64,000 bases of DNA from Lingula anatina (Eukaryota; Brachiopoda; Lingulata; Lingulida; Lingulidae), in contig NW_019775559.1 in NCBI RefSeq assembly GCF_001039355.2, positions 142,248 through 206,247 of the forward strand, written 5' to 3'. The stretch's first letter is position 1. Every line of letters starts with the position of its first letter. Positions 1 through 11,214 of the stretch are shown here, piece after piece. Position numbers and translations under genes: made by a program. The notes under the pieces were generated by a model that saw only the letters and a list, made by a program, of their open reading frames with translations, had not been told where the DNA came from and ran no database searches.

Positions 1-331
1 GGTAAAATTCAATTTGGCGCAAACATTTCTGGGTGCTTTTAAGAGAAAACGACCAGAAAAAGTATCCGTTGATTAATTATGTTAGTTTTTATTCATAGTC
101 CCACTGCACTCGAAAGTTTGCCATTGTTTCTGACTCCACTCTCCTCTAAATCTCACTTGATTTTTGGGCACATCGCGAGACTTTGGGCTATCTCGGATGC
201 ACCCTATTGCCCCTAAGCATTCGTTTAATTCTCTGCATATCACTCAGTCTAGGATTACTTGTAAGTGCACTTGACAGAGTAATCGACCATCTGTCTTTTC
301 TTTTCTCTTTTTTTTTCTTTTATACAACCAG

Positions 332-544
332 AATGCACTGGTGGACAGGTTTTGCAGAGGTGTGTCTCCCCATGTAAGCAGCCTACTTGTAGGGACCAGC
401 CGCAGATCCACCTGTGGTCGTGCCTCAAGAAATGTGGGGAGCTAAAGTGCGCATGTCCTCCGGAGAAACCTCACTTTGATTCAGGAGTGTGCAAGAGCTC
501 TGAGGAGTGTGGAAGGGAAAGAGAAGAAAACCAAGCGCCGACAG
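332..544 (+). CDS. TIL gene, exon a (TIL domain 1)
   Basis: A long pyrimidine tract ends in AG at 330-331, and the donor GTTGAT follows 544. Ten cysteines are present. The Cys4-Cys5 spacing is ten residues, against six in the other five domains, so this domain carries a four-residue insertion. It ends in an Arg/Glu-rich linker. Confidence 0.8.
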
Positions 545-1550
545 GTTGATTTATATATTTTTCTTGCCCTGAGAACTCCAACTGCCCAAGCTAAACAATC
601 CCCGTTCTTTTTGCAGTTCGTGCCCAGACCGCTGCTTTTGACTTTCATAAACTCTACTATTCAGCTACCCGTACGTTTAGAAACAATTTGTTTACAGGTG
701 ATGAAAAGTTATTTCTATCCGTATAAAAAAGACAGGGGCTTTCTATATATAATCAATTAACATATCTCCAGTAGATTCAAATAACATACTTTTCGCCTGC
801 TCCAGAAAACCTGAAACCAGCAGTGAAGTCTAGCTTAACGCCCAAACAGACAGGCATACCACACCCTCTTGTACTTCCACGGACTTCCACGGACTTTATT
901 TAGGCCTCTTTTTTTTTTCAGAATGCCCCCCGGGTCAAGTGTACAAGGAGTGTCCTTTCATCTGCAAACCTACATGTGAGGACCCTAATCCAGAGTGTAC
1001 AGACACCACGTGCCCACCCCCAGGGTGCGAGTGCTCTCAGTTCACGCCTATCTTCTACAACAATAAGTGCATCTCGGCTGCAGAATGTCCATCTCCAGCA
1101 GAAAGAACGGATGTCTCCACCGAGACTGCTGACCCAATCCCTGTCAAGAAGCCGATAGCATCTTCAAATGGTAAAATACTCTCTTGATTGCCAGAGAAAT
1201 AAAATGTACATTAGAAGGAAGAAAGTCACTGTAGCAAAACGGCACACTGAGCATATAAAGGTGAAATGCCTGTGTGTTGGTTAAAATCAGTTGTCTGCAG
1301 TAATATTTGGAAGCATGCCTCTAAATTTGATTTTTTTCCTTTATTTACCATTGACAGATCTTGGTTTTTGACCAACTTTATAGAATAGCACAAGCCGGAA
1401 ATCTTGAAATTTCGGCAGATTTTGTAGTTTTAGATGTTCATTAATTAAAAAGTTTTCGGGTTAATGAAAGTTAAACAAACAGTTCATTTTCTAATCAAAC
1501 ACTTCCCATGACAAGGAAGTGAAATACGACATGCCCTTGGCGATAAGGGG

Positions 1551-1597
<47 letters not shown>

Positions 1598-4500
1598 TTC
1601 GGTTCTTACATATTTATTATGATTATAACCTGACGATACGTTCTTTTATTATTCTGCTTAAATAACAATAACAAATTTCCAAACAGATTATAAACTGTAT
1701 GCCACACCGCAAAATAGGCCGTGGCCACGCACGCCAACATTCTCAAAATCACGTACATAAGGTTTCTTCTAATTGTTCTGTTCTGCAGCCTGTCCTATCC
1801 AGAACCAGGTGTACACACAATGCTCCTCAAACTGTGATGTGTCTCCGAGCTGCCAAAACCCTGAACCACGGTGTAACACGCGAATATGTGGACCACCGCG
1901 ATGCGAGTGCCCCAAGTCTGCGCCCATCCTTTACGATGGCAAGTGTATTACCATAGCTGACTGCAAACAGCTACAAGCGGTTGTTATCATGCCCATGCCA
2001 CACAAACCTCCCCAGGGACACGGCACTAACGGAAATAACAACCAAGGTGATGGATCAATGACCGTTTTACCCATGCCGGATAAAAATGTTCTGCCAGCAA
2101 GCGATGACACAGTAAGACCAGGTAAGGATTTTTTTGCACCATGAAGAAATGTACATTTCTCAAAACATTTTCGTGATTACATGTCAAATAATAATAAAGG
2201 TTTATTGTGTTCTTTGCAATATATAAGACATATATTGAATGTTTATGGATAAAAGTATAAAGATATAGTATTAAAATAGAGCTTTAAGATAAATTCTAAA
2301 TTATAAAAACAATAATGAGGTTAAAAATGGTGATTCGTTGTTTTTTTTAAAGCTAAAAGTTCACGGATAGACCTTGATCATTGACATGTATATAAACAGT
2401 ATGGAATAAAAGTGTTTCTATATCTTTTTGTCCGACATTTTGGTAAAACATATCTATAAACATTCCTGGGGTCCTTTTCTATGACACGAGTGTTAGGTAA
2501 AAGATGATTTAATCTTTGGGTACACAGTTTTATCTCATTAAATAATTTTTTGCACAAGTCAGTACGCCGAGATTTCAAGGTAGGTAATTCAGTGATGTCC
2601 ATTGCTTCGTTTTAAGTGAGTTCAGGGTATATAATATGAAGAGCTCTTTTCTGGATGTTCTCTAAGGCTTTAGATTGCTGTGCGGTAATTCCAGCATGCC
2701 ATAGCTGACAAGCATACTCAAGTGTTGGTCTGAGATAGCTTTTATAAATTTGTAAGAGGTCATATCTCGGCACCCCAGCGTGTTTGACCATGCATAAGAA
2801 ATACAGTCTGGATGCAGCTTTTGAGAGAATTTTTTCTATATGTAAGTCCCATTTCAAATTAAAACTGATATGAACTCCCAGCAGTTTGGCATGTGAAACT
2901 TGTTCGATTTTTATACCATCAATTATTAGGTTATCAGGCACAGTTGGGTTTTTACTGAAATAGATAAACAGTTCAACATTTTTTTAGGATTAATTAGCAT
3001 GTTATTTTGTTTTGTCCATTCATATAGGTTTGAGGCTGCTATGGGAATTTTAGATTGTGTAGGTTTGGCACCTTGTTCTATTTCCCTTGGAGATGGTTGG
3101 TGAACTGTCTCATAAACTGTAGTGTCATCCACATACTTTACTGCTGGTAAAAAACATTCCATGTCATGTCAAAGTTAATTTATCACCCATACACCTATAA
3201 ATAGCATGATCACCTAGTCAGACTTGCTCTGTCAAAATTTAGAACATATTAAAAGTTGAAATTATAAAATAGCAAGCACACTGCAAAGTTAACATATGTT
3301 TTACAGGTATTTAATCTTTTGTAATGGAATAACTGTAATATAAAGAACGAATTCTCTAACGTGTTTTGAATTGATGGACGCCAATAATCATATAATGCAT
3401 AGTTTTGTTTTTTTTTTTAATTTAGTTTTTTTGGGGGATGAAATTGCTTATTTATTTCTGTGTAATTACTTTTCTTAGGGATATTTCAAAACGGTATGAT
3501 GCCATAAAATATCAGAGAGTTAAATAATTAAAACACATTAAGTGATATGTAATTTGTGAGAATACATGTACATTGGGTCCTACCATGTATCCATTTAATG
3601 TAGAGGCACCTTTCAGGGGACTCTTGAGAAATACTTTTTATTAGATGAAGAACTTTTTTTCAAGATTTCATGAGTCCTTTAACTTATTTGTTAAAGAAGA
3701 TTGTTTTAAAGTTAGAGTAAACCGTGCTTGCGCTCCTATTTCATTACTAGCCTGTCCGATTCCTGGCCAAGTGTGGAAACGCTGCACATTGAGTTGTGAT
3801 GCAGTGCGCAGTTGCGACAACCCCAACCCAGCGTGCGCCAATTCGTGCGGCCCTGAAGGCTGTGAGTGCTCACAGTTCTCCCCGTATCTCCACAATGGAA
3901 CTTGTGTGTCGGCCTGCCCAGATGAAAGTCAAATGACTTCTCAAAATAACGGTGAGGTTTCCTCGTCGCTGCACAGCTGGAAGTTCGTGTTTCGACCTTA
4001 GTAAAATCATAATATTGCTTTTTTCAAGTAATTATAACATGTTTCACAAATTGCAAAGCTTAAAGTGACTTTTTTTTTAAACTATTTAAATTTTTTTGAT
4101 ATTACTTTCCCTCTCTGTGTAAGTTGCTGTTTTCACTTTATTTTGAGCTGTTTCAGCATTTAGATAATGCCTTTGAAATAAAGGAGTTGGTTTTCATCAT
4201 GACGTGGTTAATATTACATGGTGTAACAAGATAATAAATTGCAATGTCATATTTCTCTCCAGAATGCCCCATTCCCGGCCAGCAGTACCAGACATGTGCT
4301 TCAATGTGCCCTGCTACGTGTGAGATGCCAAATCCTATTTGCATAAAGATGTGTGCGCCGGCCCAGTGCCAGTGTGTCCATCCAACACCTATTCTAAAGG
4401 ATGGCAGATGCATTTCGGAGGCAGAATGTCCAACGCCAAGCCCTTTGGTGGCGGCAGGTGGGTTCACTGGTGTTACCTAAACCACACGCGTGCGCCTGCA

Positions 4501-5438
4501 CACTGCCATATATGTAACGATAACGCACATTACAAGGCGGACGCTTTTAGTTCATGACATAAGTTAGGATTAACAGTTAGGATCATAAATAATTGTAAAG
4601 ACAGAGTGAAATAAGACAAGAGTCGAGTGTTACTTATGGGTTTAATGGATGTGTCAAAATTACCATCATGCTGTACAGCCAATATGGAGTCGATAACAGC
4701 GAAACTGGTGTCGAATTTAGAATCACGCAATCCTGTACTATGTGGCTACAGCTAACAAACGTGTTTCACCCGCATGCATCGTTACTTCCCCACATCGTTA
4801 CCAACCCGAATCGTTACTCCGTAATAGTATAAGTGCGTCATATAAAATAGACCTCTTAAAATTCTAAATCCAAACTGTCAATAATGGGACTGAAATTGAC
4901 AAATTCCAAACGCCATTTAAAACGCGATGACTGGGAGGGACTGTGACGGTTCGGGGCAGTATCGGTGTGGGTATAATATCATAAGTTTGCAAGGGGCAGT
5001 AGCCTTTATCTTTGGACGAGAGATCAGCTATGCCCAGAAGCTCTAGAGTAACTAGAAACTGTATTAAGGATGTAGATAACAGTAAATTGTCAAAATTTGG
5101 GTGTTTTTCTGAATTTGTCAGTATTAGATAGATGAAATNAAACTTGATTTCTTGTGTAATTCAATTGTAATTTTTGATGCCTTGTTTATTTCAAAATGAC
5201 AGGCACCATACTGTTTCACATAATAAGATAGCTTTTGAGTTTGATTTTGATTTTGATTTTAGGATCCTGTAGCGGCGGTATGGAGTGGGTAGAGTGTTCC
5301 TCGCCCTGCACGAAAACCTGTGACAACCTGGGCGAGGCATGCATGGACACATGCGGCCCTGCTAAGTGCCAGTGTCCCACTGGGACTGTCCTGCACTTGG
5401 ATCAGTGCATTCCCGCTGATAAATGCCCCAGCAGCTAA
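332..5438 (+). CDS. Secreted multi-domain TIL (trypsin-inhibitor-like) protein, 3' part
   Basis: Six coding exons (332-544, 922-1170, 1789-2121, 3751-3951, 4263-4457, 5263-5438) join in frame to 454 residues and a TAA stop. Each encodes one ten-cysteine TIL domain with the CxC signature and begins with Cys-Pro or a close variant. Every intron is phase 1, so each domain is a symmetric exon that can be duplicated or shuffled. TIL domains are disulphide-rich folds, often secreted serine-protease inhibitors (Ascaris type) or modules of mucin/VWF-like proteins. Linkers vary; the third is Pro/Met/Gly/Asn-rich. By analogy with Ascaris inhibitors the P1 residue lies between Cys5 and Cys6; a Lys there in domains 1 and 5 would fit trypsin-like targets, which is inference. 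Exon 1 starts in phase 1, so at least one exon, presumably with the signal peptide, lies upstream of the window. Transcript structure is inferred from splice signals. Confidence 0.85.
922..1170 (+). CDS. TIL gene, exon b (TIL domain 2)
   Basis: The acceptor is a T-run ending in CAG at 919-921 and the donor is GTAAAA after 1170. Ten cysteines are followed by a Thr/Pro-rich linker. Confidence 0.85.
1553..1594. repeat. (ATT)n microsatellite
   Basis: About fourteen ATT units lie in the intron between TIL exons b and c. Confidence 0.95.
1789..2121 (+). CDS. TIL gene, exon c (TIL domain 3 with long linker)
   Basis: The acceptor is TTCTGCAG at 1781-1788 and the donor GTAAGG follows 2121. After the tenth cysteine comes a linker of about 50 residues rich in Pro, Met, Gly and Asn, with two PMP motifs. 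It is probably a flexible spacer. Confidence 0.85.
2378..3162 (-). mobile_element. Degenerate non-LTR retrotransposon (LINE) reverse-transcriptase fragment
   Basis: The minus strand encodes an RT palm motif YVDDTTVY (about 3135), then a frameshift, then the usual C-terminal region with LLGV and RPTLEYACQLWH. This is followed by an in-frame stop near 2612 and further coding to 2378. The order matches the RT 3' half of Jockey/CR1-like LINEs. The frameshift and stop show that it is dead. It lies in the TIL intron between exons c and d, antisense to the gene, and both ends look truncated. Confidence 0.85.
3751..3951 (+). CDS. TIL gene, exon d (TIL domain 4)
   Basis: The acceptor is CATTACTAG ending at 3750 and the donor GTGAGG follows 3951. 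Ten cysteines show the CGPEGCEC core. The open frame continues upstream to 3645 only because intron sequence happens to be open there. Confidence 0.85.
4263..4457 (+). CDS. TIL gene, exon e (TIL domain 5)
   Basis: The acceptor is TTTCTCTCCAG ending at 4262 and the donor GTGGGT follows 4457. Ten cysteines are present, with Ile-Lys-Met in the presumed reactive loop between Cys5 and Cys6. Confidence 0.85.
5263..5438 (+). CDS. TIL gene, last exon f (TIL domain 6 and stop)
   Basis: The acceptor is ATTTTAG ending at 5262, preceded by a short GATTTT repeat. Ten cysteines are followed within a few residues by TAA, so the protein ends with a TIL domain and has no membrane anchor. I see no strong AATAAA in the next 500 bases. 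Confidence 0.85.
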
Positions 5439-5718
5439 AACACACACAGATTAGTGCGTGGACACCTTGAGTGATATCTTGGTTTGATGCGTGAAAGCTC
5501 AGTGTATCTCTGCAGATATCATTTATTTATTACGATGCAAGGAAAACTCAAGAACACAGTATTTCGGTTAAAATGATATTTATGTACGAAATACGTGGCA
5601 CAGACAATTCATATCATTCACCTCGAAGGCTTGGCATATACAGGCTTGGATATTGGATGATTTTACTGTTAGGTGCCTTTTTTAAACCATCTGGCTCTTA
5701 TGACATCAGGGCGACTAA

Positions 5719-5959
5719 GGGAGCATTCACATCGAGAAGAGCCGAGGTCTAGCAAGGCCAAGACCTAAATATGGCGGACCTACATGAAAGTAAGACCGCG
5801 TAATGACATTCATTGAGAGACCATTAAAGGATTACGCGTTCCTCAATGAATATCTTTGAGAGACCATTAAAGGATTACGCGGTCTTCCTTTCATGTAGGT
5901 CCGCCATATTTAGGTCTCGGCCTTGCTAGACCTCGGCTCTTCTCGATGTGAATGCTCTC
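5719..5959. mobile_element. Hairpin MITE with about 115 bp arms, TAA target duplication
   Basis: The two halves are near-perfect reverse complements: the left arm begins GGGAGCATTCAC and the right ends GTGAATGCTCTC. TAA flanks both ends (5716-5718 and 5960-5962), the three-base duplication typical of PIF/Harbinger elements. A 24 bp motif beginning GAGAGACCATTAAAGG is directly repeated in the centre (5815 and 5858). RNA from it would fold into a long hairpin. Confidence 0.85.
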
Positions 5960-6038
5960 TAAAATTTCTAGCTGTTACTGGTCAAGAAAAGTGCACAAGG
6001 ACATACTGCTGAAAAATTTGATGCTACCGACTTAGACC

Positions 6039-6230
6039 CCATTCCGATCCAACTAGATCGACCTAACTCCCTGGGGGTTCACGCTAAATAGCCGTCAGCC
6101 GACTGGGCACAAAAGTTAATTACCCCCTTGCAGCTTGTAGTAGGCGGGACGGACATTTAAGCCGGATTATCTGACAGTAATCTAGTGAGACTCCCCACGG
6201 GGATAGATCGATCTAAATACTATGGGAATG
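6039..6230. mobile_element. MITE family A, copy 1
   Basis: The ends are imperfect inverted repeats: CCATTCCGATCC...TAGATCGACCTA on the left against TAGATCGATCTA...TATGGGAATG on the right. A diverged, inverted and truncated copy lies in DHHC intron 1 (11627-11791). No coding sequence is present. Confidence 0.75.
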
Positions 6231-6677
6231 CACTCTTAGAATGAAAAATAAAATTTGAAACTGATTTAAGAGTTTTTAAACTTATATTCCAAGATCATCA
6301 TCTGGAAGGCTGCTATTCCTAATGAAATAACAAGTGCTTAATTTTATGTTGTTTTTTAAATGGGAAGCTCTTTCATGGCTTACCTTTTTAAGAGTTTTCA
6401 TTCAAATTTGATTATAAAAAAGTTCTAAAAGTTTTTTAAAACGTGTTTCGTCTTGAATCATAAAGTAACATTACATGAACTAGATTTTATCACACCAAAT
6501 TTCATCCTACAGTTAAAGGGGACTACTCCCCCGGCCGTGCCTCATTCTAGTCAAAGCACCCATACAGTGTAATTGAAATTTTGGCAATGGGTCTGTCGTT
6601 GATCAATCACCTGCTTCACATACAGAAAATCGGAAGAAAACTGTAGTGTATATTTAGATATATTCCATGAACCTTAA

Positions 6678-6971
6678 CAGTGGCGGATTTAGGGGCGGTG
6701 TCAGGGGGGTCTCCCCCCCCCCCACCCCCCATTCGATTTTTGAAAAACAAATCACACCAATATTCCCCTCTTGAAATTAGAATTTTGACTAGCTAAATCA
6801 GTTCTAAACCGTTCCAAAGGGCACTGTTTGCTCTCCAAAACACCATTTTTGTCGGGGCCGTTGAGCACGCCCCAAACCCCACACCAAAGGGGCGATGGTC
6901 GGCTTCGCATCCGAAGCCTGTCGTTCCGGACCCCCCCCCCCCCCTTCTAATAATCCTGGATCCGCCCTGCC
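6678..6971. mobile_element. Tc1/mariner-type MITE (CAGTGGCGGAT ends)
   Basis: The left end reads CAGTGGCGGATTTAGGGG and the right end is the complement of CAGGGCGGATCCAGGA. C-runs adjoin both ends. CAGTGGCGGAT termini are common in Tc1/mariner-derived MITEs. The open frame across it on the minus strand is an artefact of GC-rich repeat sequence. Confidence 0.7.
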
Positions 6972-6972
6972 C

Positions 6973-8495
6973 TCGCCCCTTCACCTAACCCCAGCAGCTG
7001 AAGTCGCAAAAACAACTGCATTGTGATGGCGTTTTGAACTATTTTATCCACGCTTTACTGCGGTAAAATAAACTAACAAAATAGTTACAAGAGCGAAGTA
7101 GCGGTTTGTTTGTTAAATAGGATAGTAATATTTTTGTTTACAGTTATATTTTTGTTTCCCATTATCCACTTATTATCACAGGTCCTTGCTAACATTTAGC
7201 CTCGCAAAAATTAAACCACTTACTTCAACCACAACACGAATCTCACCTTTATGAGGATGGATTATTATCGTTTTATTTATTTATTTATTTAGTTTGCAGA
7301 AAGTAGATTTCGACAGTAAAAGAATCTACCAATATTCCACACATAATGCAAATACTTTTATTCTTCCTTCTTCGACGCACATACTGGGGCACATAGTTAA
7401 ACTAATTTTGAAATGACCCAGAATAACGTCAAATTTCATATTTCTTTACTTGAATCTGTTTAAATTGGTTTCTTTTGCTAAATTCTTCTTTTTACAAAAT
7501 AGTTCGTAATCTAGAGTGTCGCATTAGACACAATGAAGGGTTCAGGAAGAGAACTAGTTTTGGAAACATGTTGTATATATTCTCTTGAAATATTTTGCAA
7601 GTTAATTACTAACTCATATTTAGCGCTCTCTTTCGGCGTACTCACTGTTTCACAGCGAGAGAAATCACAGTGCGTGATGATTGACGTTTGTTTATATAAC
7701 CTGCCAATCAAGCTGTTAGAACTTGACAGCAACTATCAAAACTAACTGAACTTGATTGGCACCTTGTCAATCAAAGGGTGTAGGAAGCTTGAACTAAACG
7801 TTTTCGACGACTATAGTGATCCACTGTAAATTGACGTTTGTTTATGTAACCTGCCAATCAAGCTGTTATTACTTGACAGCAACTATCAAAACTAATGGAT
7901 TTGATTGGCATCTTGTCAATCAGCGGATATTGGAGTTTTACATGTTCGGAGAGAAGAGTGTAGTAATTGTGTTTGACGTTTGTTTAAAAAACTGTCATTC
8001 ATAGTCGTGTGCGCTTGAAGCTTCCATCAAAGTTGAATTAGCCTGTTTGAATGCGATTCATACCTGTCTATAACAATACATGTCTTAACATTCTGGAGGC
8101 CTTTTTTTGCAGCGCGTTAAAAAACGTCGGGTTTTTTATTTCAACCGAGAGACTGAAATTTAACCACGTGAAAGAGCCCCGGGTTCTTTCACAGGCGTTT
8201 TTAATTGTACTAAAAATCAGTTGTTATTCTTTTTCTGGATATGCTGTAAAATGACTAAACATGAATTAACGTTGATGTTGATGTTTGTTGCTCCATAATC
8301 CTTTCTTTGGTGTTCGTACGAAATCGGAACTTCGTATACGAACTGAACATATTACTTTAATCATGCTCATGAATATTTTTGGATCATTTTTAAAAAACGA
8401 ATGGTATAAAAAGTAAAACCTTGTCATTTTTTTCATGAGCTATGAAGAGAAAAATGCTGAGATAATAATGTTAGTGGCCAGGTAAATTAAAAAGT
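6973..8495 (+). repeat. 1.5 kb dispersed repeat, copy 1, with three internal ~145 bp units
   Basis: Sequence from about 6973 to 8495 is collinear and alike in the same orientation with 28571-29895; for example both have ATCCACGCTTTACTGC near the start. Inside, a unit starting TGACGTTTGTTTA recurs at about 7682, 7831 and 7976. Each unit has opposed GCCAATCAA and TTGATTGGC motifs and TTGACAGC. No protein is evident and the class is unknown. Confidence 0.75.
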
Positions 8496-9899
8496 GCTGC
8501 TTTTATAAAGGGCCGGGGCACTTAGTAGCCCGTCGCTGTATATTGGCAGGAGAGTGCGTGAAAACTGTTATTTTTAAATAAACTACAAAATTAAAACTGC
8601 CAAATTAAAACGGAAAACAATTTTATGTAATGCGTTAACAATCTTTCGAGCTATAACCTGCGATATATTGTTAGTACTTCATAAGTATTAAAAAAAACTC
8701 CAGATTTCAATAACGTGTGAAAATTAATAAACTAATAGTGGAATAAGTCGGACTGGTTTAATCAAGGACTTGAAATTCTTGGTTTAATTTATTGAAGTTG
8801 TTCGTTCAATATTTTATACTGTATTTCATCAGATTGGTAAAAAATTACATTTTCATTACATATACAATGGATGCTACGCCGTATAAGAATTAATATTTGA
8901 TCGAATATTTACTTGAAAACATACTTTTTTTACCTAAATTATTTTATTCTATTTATAAGTAAAAAGAAAATTAATTCAGCATTAACAACAGCATCTTTGC
9001 TTTGCCTCATCTAGCACATTCTATGAATTTTTTGTCCGAAGGCGCATATTATAATATAATAGATTTCCTGGCATGCTTTTTGCAGTTAATATTCTACGTG
9101 CAGTATATTAATGTTTCCTACCGCAAGTGACATTAAAATGAACCTTTTTTATCTCGGTAATTTTTTTCAACTAATCTATCATAGAGAAACATCTTTAACT
9201 TGTTTCTATAACCCAGATTAGGTAAAATCTTCCGTAGCTTTGAGCTCAGGTCGAGAAAAGTCGGTTTGTCAGCAGATAAGTCAAATGGGGTTCAAACAGA
9301 GGAACCGGGGGCGAGTCTTGACATTCTTATCTTTTAGTACGTAAACAAAAGAGGTGCACTCAAAAAATTGTGTACGAGGCAATTTCATATCTTGGCTTCC
9401 TTTGTCCCAAATTTTTAGAAATACCCACAGATACTGAGCTTACTTAAGCCCCGATTTAAGGGTCATTCACAAGTAAACTCAGTACCGAAATGCCGTATAG
9501 TTCCATTCTTATTGTTCAGCCTCTCTCTCTCTCTGTCTCTCTCTCTTCATTTATTTTAATCTATTTTAAATTCTATATACGTAAGAATGATTCATAATTT
9601 ACTCGATGGGGAAACAGAAATTGACACAGGGTTGAAATAAAAAGTCGTTCCATTTTCTGTTGAATTGGGTCTTTTAATGGTAGACAGTAAGGCGTCTTCT
9701 CACAAACGGGGCAATTTTAGTAGAGAGCAATACTCCATACTCTGTCTACTACAGAGACTAGTCCCGCCTAGGTTTGTTAATTTTATTCATGCAAGGCAGT
9801 CTATCTTCCATTTTTAAGACCAATATTTGGTTTATATGACAAAATCACAACATCATTGGCTTATTTCAAAATAAATTGGGGGAAGGCATGTCATTCCTA

Positions 9900-9945
9900 A
9901 ACCCCCCCCCCCCTTCAAATAATCCTGGATCCGCCCCTGCGTGTG
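9900..9945. mobile_element. Right-end fragment of the Tc1/mariner-type MITE
   Basis: A C-run followed by AATAATCCTGGATCCGCCC matches the right end of the element at 6678-6971. The rest is not recognisable here. Confidence 0.6.
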
Positions 9946-10054
9946 GAGGCGGGGAGACCATCAGGAATCAGTGGGATGGGATCGCTTTTGAACTGTGGTA
10001 GGCCATATTTAGTCGGCGGATCAGTAAGTAGGCCTACTCATATCGTCCATTCTG

Positions 10055-10206
10055 AATGGGGCGAGTGCATTCAGAACAGCATTCACAACGATTTGAGCCA
10101 GGCTTTACAAATCCTGGGGACTAAATANGGAATGGGGCGGGTGCATTCAGAACAGCATCCACACCGATTTGGGCCAGGCTTTACAAACCCTGGGGACTAA
10201 ATATGG
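10055..10206. repeat. 76 bp tandem duplication, MITE-related
   Basis: Two adjacent 76 bp units run from AATGGGGCG to CTAAATATGG with few mismatches; the first contains an N at 10127. Sequence just after it (TATGGCGGACGTACAGGAAAGG) matches the interior of the hairpin MITE at 5719-5959, placing it in the same family. Confidence 0.75.
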
Positions 10207-10368
10207 CGGACGTACAGGAAAGGAAAACCGCCTAATCTTTTAATAGTCTCTCCGCCTCTCACACGCCTCCCCACACGTCGTCCCTGCGGGGTACAGTCAT
10301 TAAATCTCGGCTCCGTTCGCCATGTGGAAGCTACCTGAGAAAAAGAAATGCATTGGCTCGTAGAGCAG

Positions 10369-10683
10369 CTATGAATCGGGATCAAAATCGTGACCCACCC
10401 CCCTTCCAGTTCGATTAGGCGTAGGAAACAAGGGAAACATCAGCATCAGAACGAACTGCGCCCTCTGACGAGACTGCATACGCAAAAATTCTGCCCTCCT
10501 CCTCCTCCGTCTACTGGGGCTGGGTATCTCCGTGAATATCTCCGTGAATATCTCTGGTGACATTCTCTCCGTAGATAGCCGATTCATTGCTGCTCTACGG
10601 GCCAATTCAATTCTTTTTCGTCTCCTTTTTGAAAGATAATAGAACAGAAGAGCTTTTTTCCTTCGATCGCCTCTATCCGCCAT
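10369..10683 (-). mobile_element. Arg-rich ORF, possibly the N-terminus of a PIF/Harbinger transposase
   Basis: A 104-residue open frame starts at an ATG in favourable context (10683) and runs into TAG. Its start is a Lys/Arg-rich segment with Leu/Tyr clusters, followed by another run of six Arg. HARBI1-like nucleases often begin this way, but no DDE domain is present, so the assignment is tentative. Adjacent sequence at 10190-10250 is shared with the hairpin MITE, whose TAA duplication also points to Harbinger. It may be the 5' end of a broken autonomous element. Confidence 0.35.
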
Positions 10684-11095
10684 GCTTTCTTCACCTCGAG
10701 ATTAATTGATGAGCATGCGCCCTTAATATTTCTCATTTAAGACTAAATAAAGACCACAAGTAGATACATGTATTTTGACATAAAATATATATATAATTTT
10801 TAATGTAAAAATTTAAGGTTTATTAAATCCGGAAGTTTAAAACATGATTGCTTTAATTAATGTTGATTACAATGTCTTAGTGGAACCCGCAATGGATTGC
10901 TTGCCACATTAAATATGTGAATATGGCATTGCTTCAGGCCAGATTATCGCAAGCTTTGAATCAAATCCGAATGCAGGCTCATAGCCTATTTAATACCCCA
11001 ATACAAGTTTCTTTCGCTTTTATCTTTAAATAGCCAATCACAGAAAATCTTGGGATTAACTCCTTTGAACTAGGTCAATTACCTCAACATCCAAG

Positions 11096-11214
11096 ATGGC
11101 CGTGTTTCGGTTAGACCCGTGTGGGATTATTTGCATCTTGATCACCTACTCGGCTTTACTGTATGCTGACTATGTGGTGGTGGTTCACATGGTTATACCA
11201 TCAATGTCTGACAC
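11096..11214 (+). CDS. ZDHHC3: DHHC gene exon 1
   Basis: Encodes the start methionine, the RLDPCGIIC segment typical of the DNZ1 group and the first transmembrane helix. The donor is GTAAGT in phase 2. Confidence 0.9.

Larger units (their letters stand above)
5439..11095. other. Intergenic region, repeat-rich, no gene seen
   Basis: No exon-like coding sequence was recognised between the TIL gene and the DHHC gene. The region holds a hairpin MITE, a palindromic-ended MITE, a Tc1/mariner-type MITE, one copy of a 1.5 kb dispersed repeat, poly-C tracts, a 76 bp tandem duplication and a Harbinger-like ORF, each listed separately. Confidence 0.7.

Noticed and set aside
183-262. Hydrophobic stretch upstream of the first TIL exon with a GTAAGT after it, resembling a signal-peptide exon
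   Set aside because: No ATG in frame after a stop at 147, and the donor phase (0) does not fit the phase 1 TIL exon.
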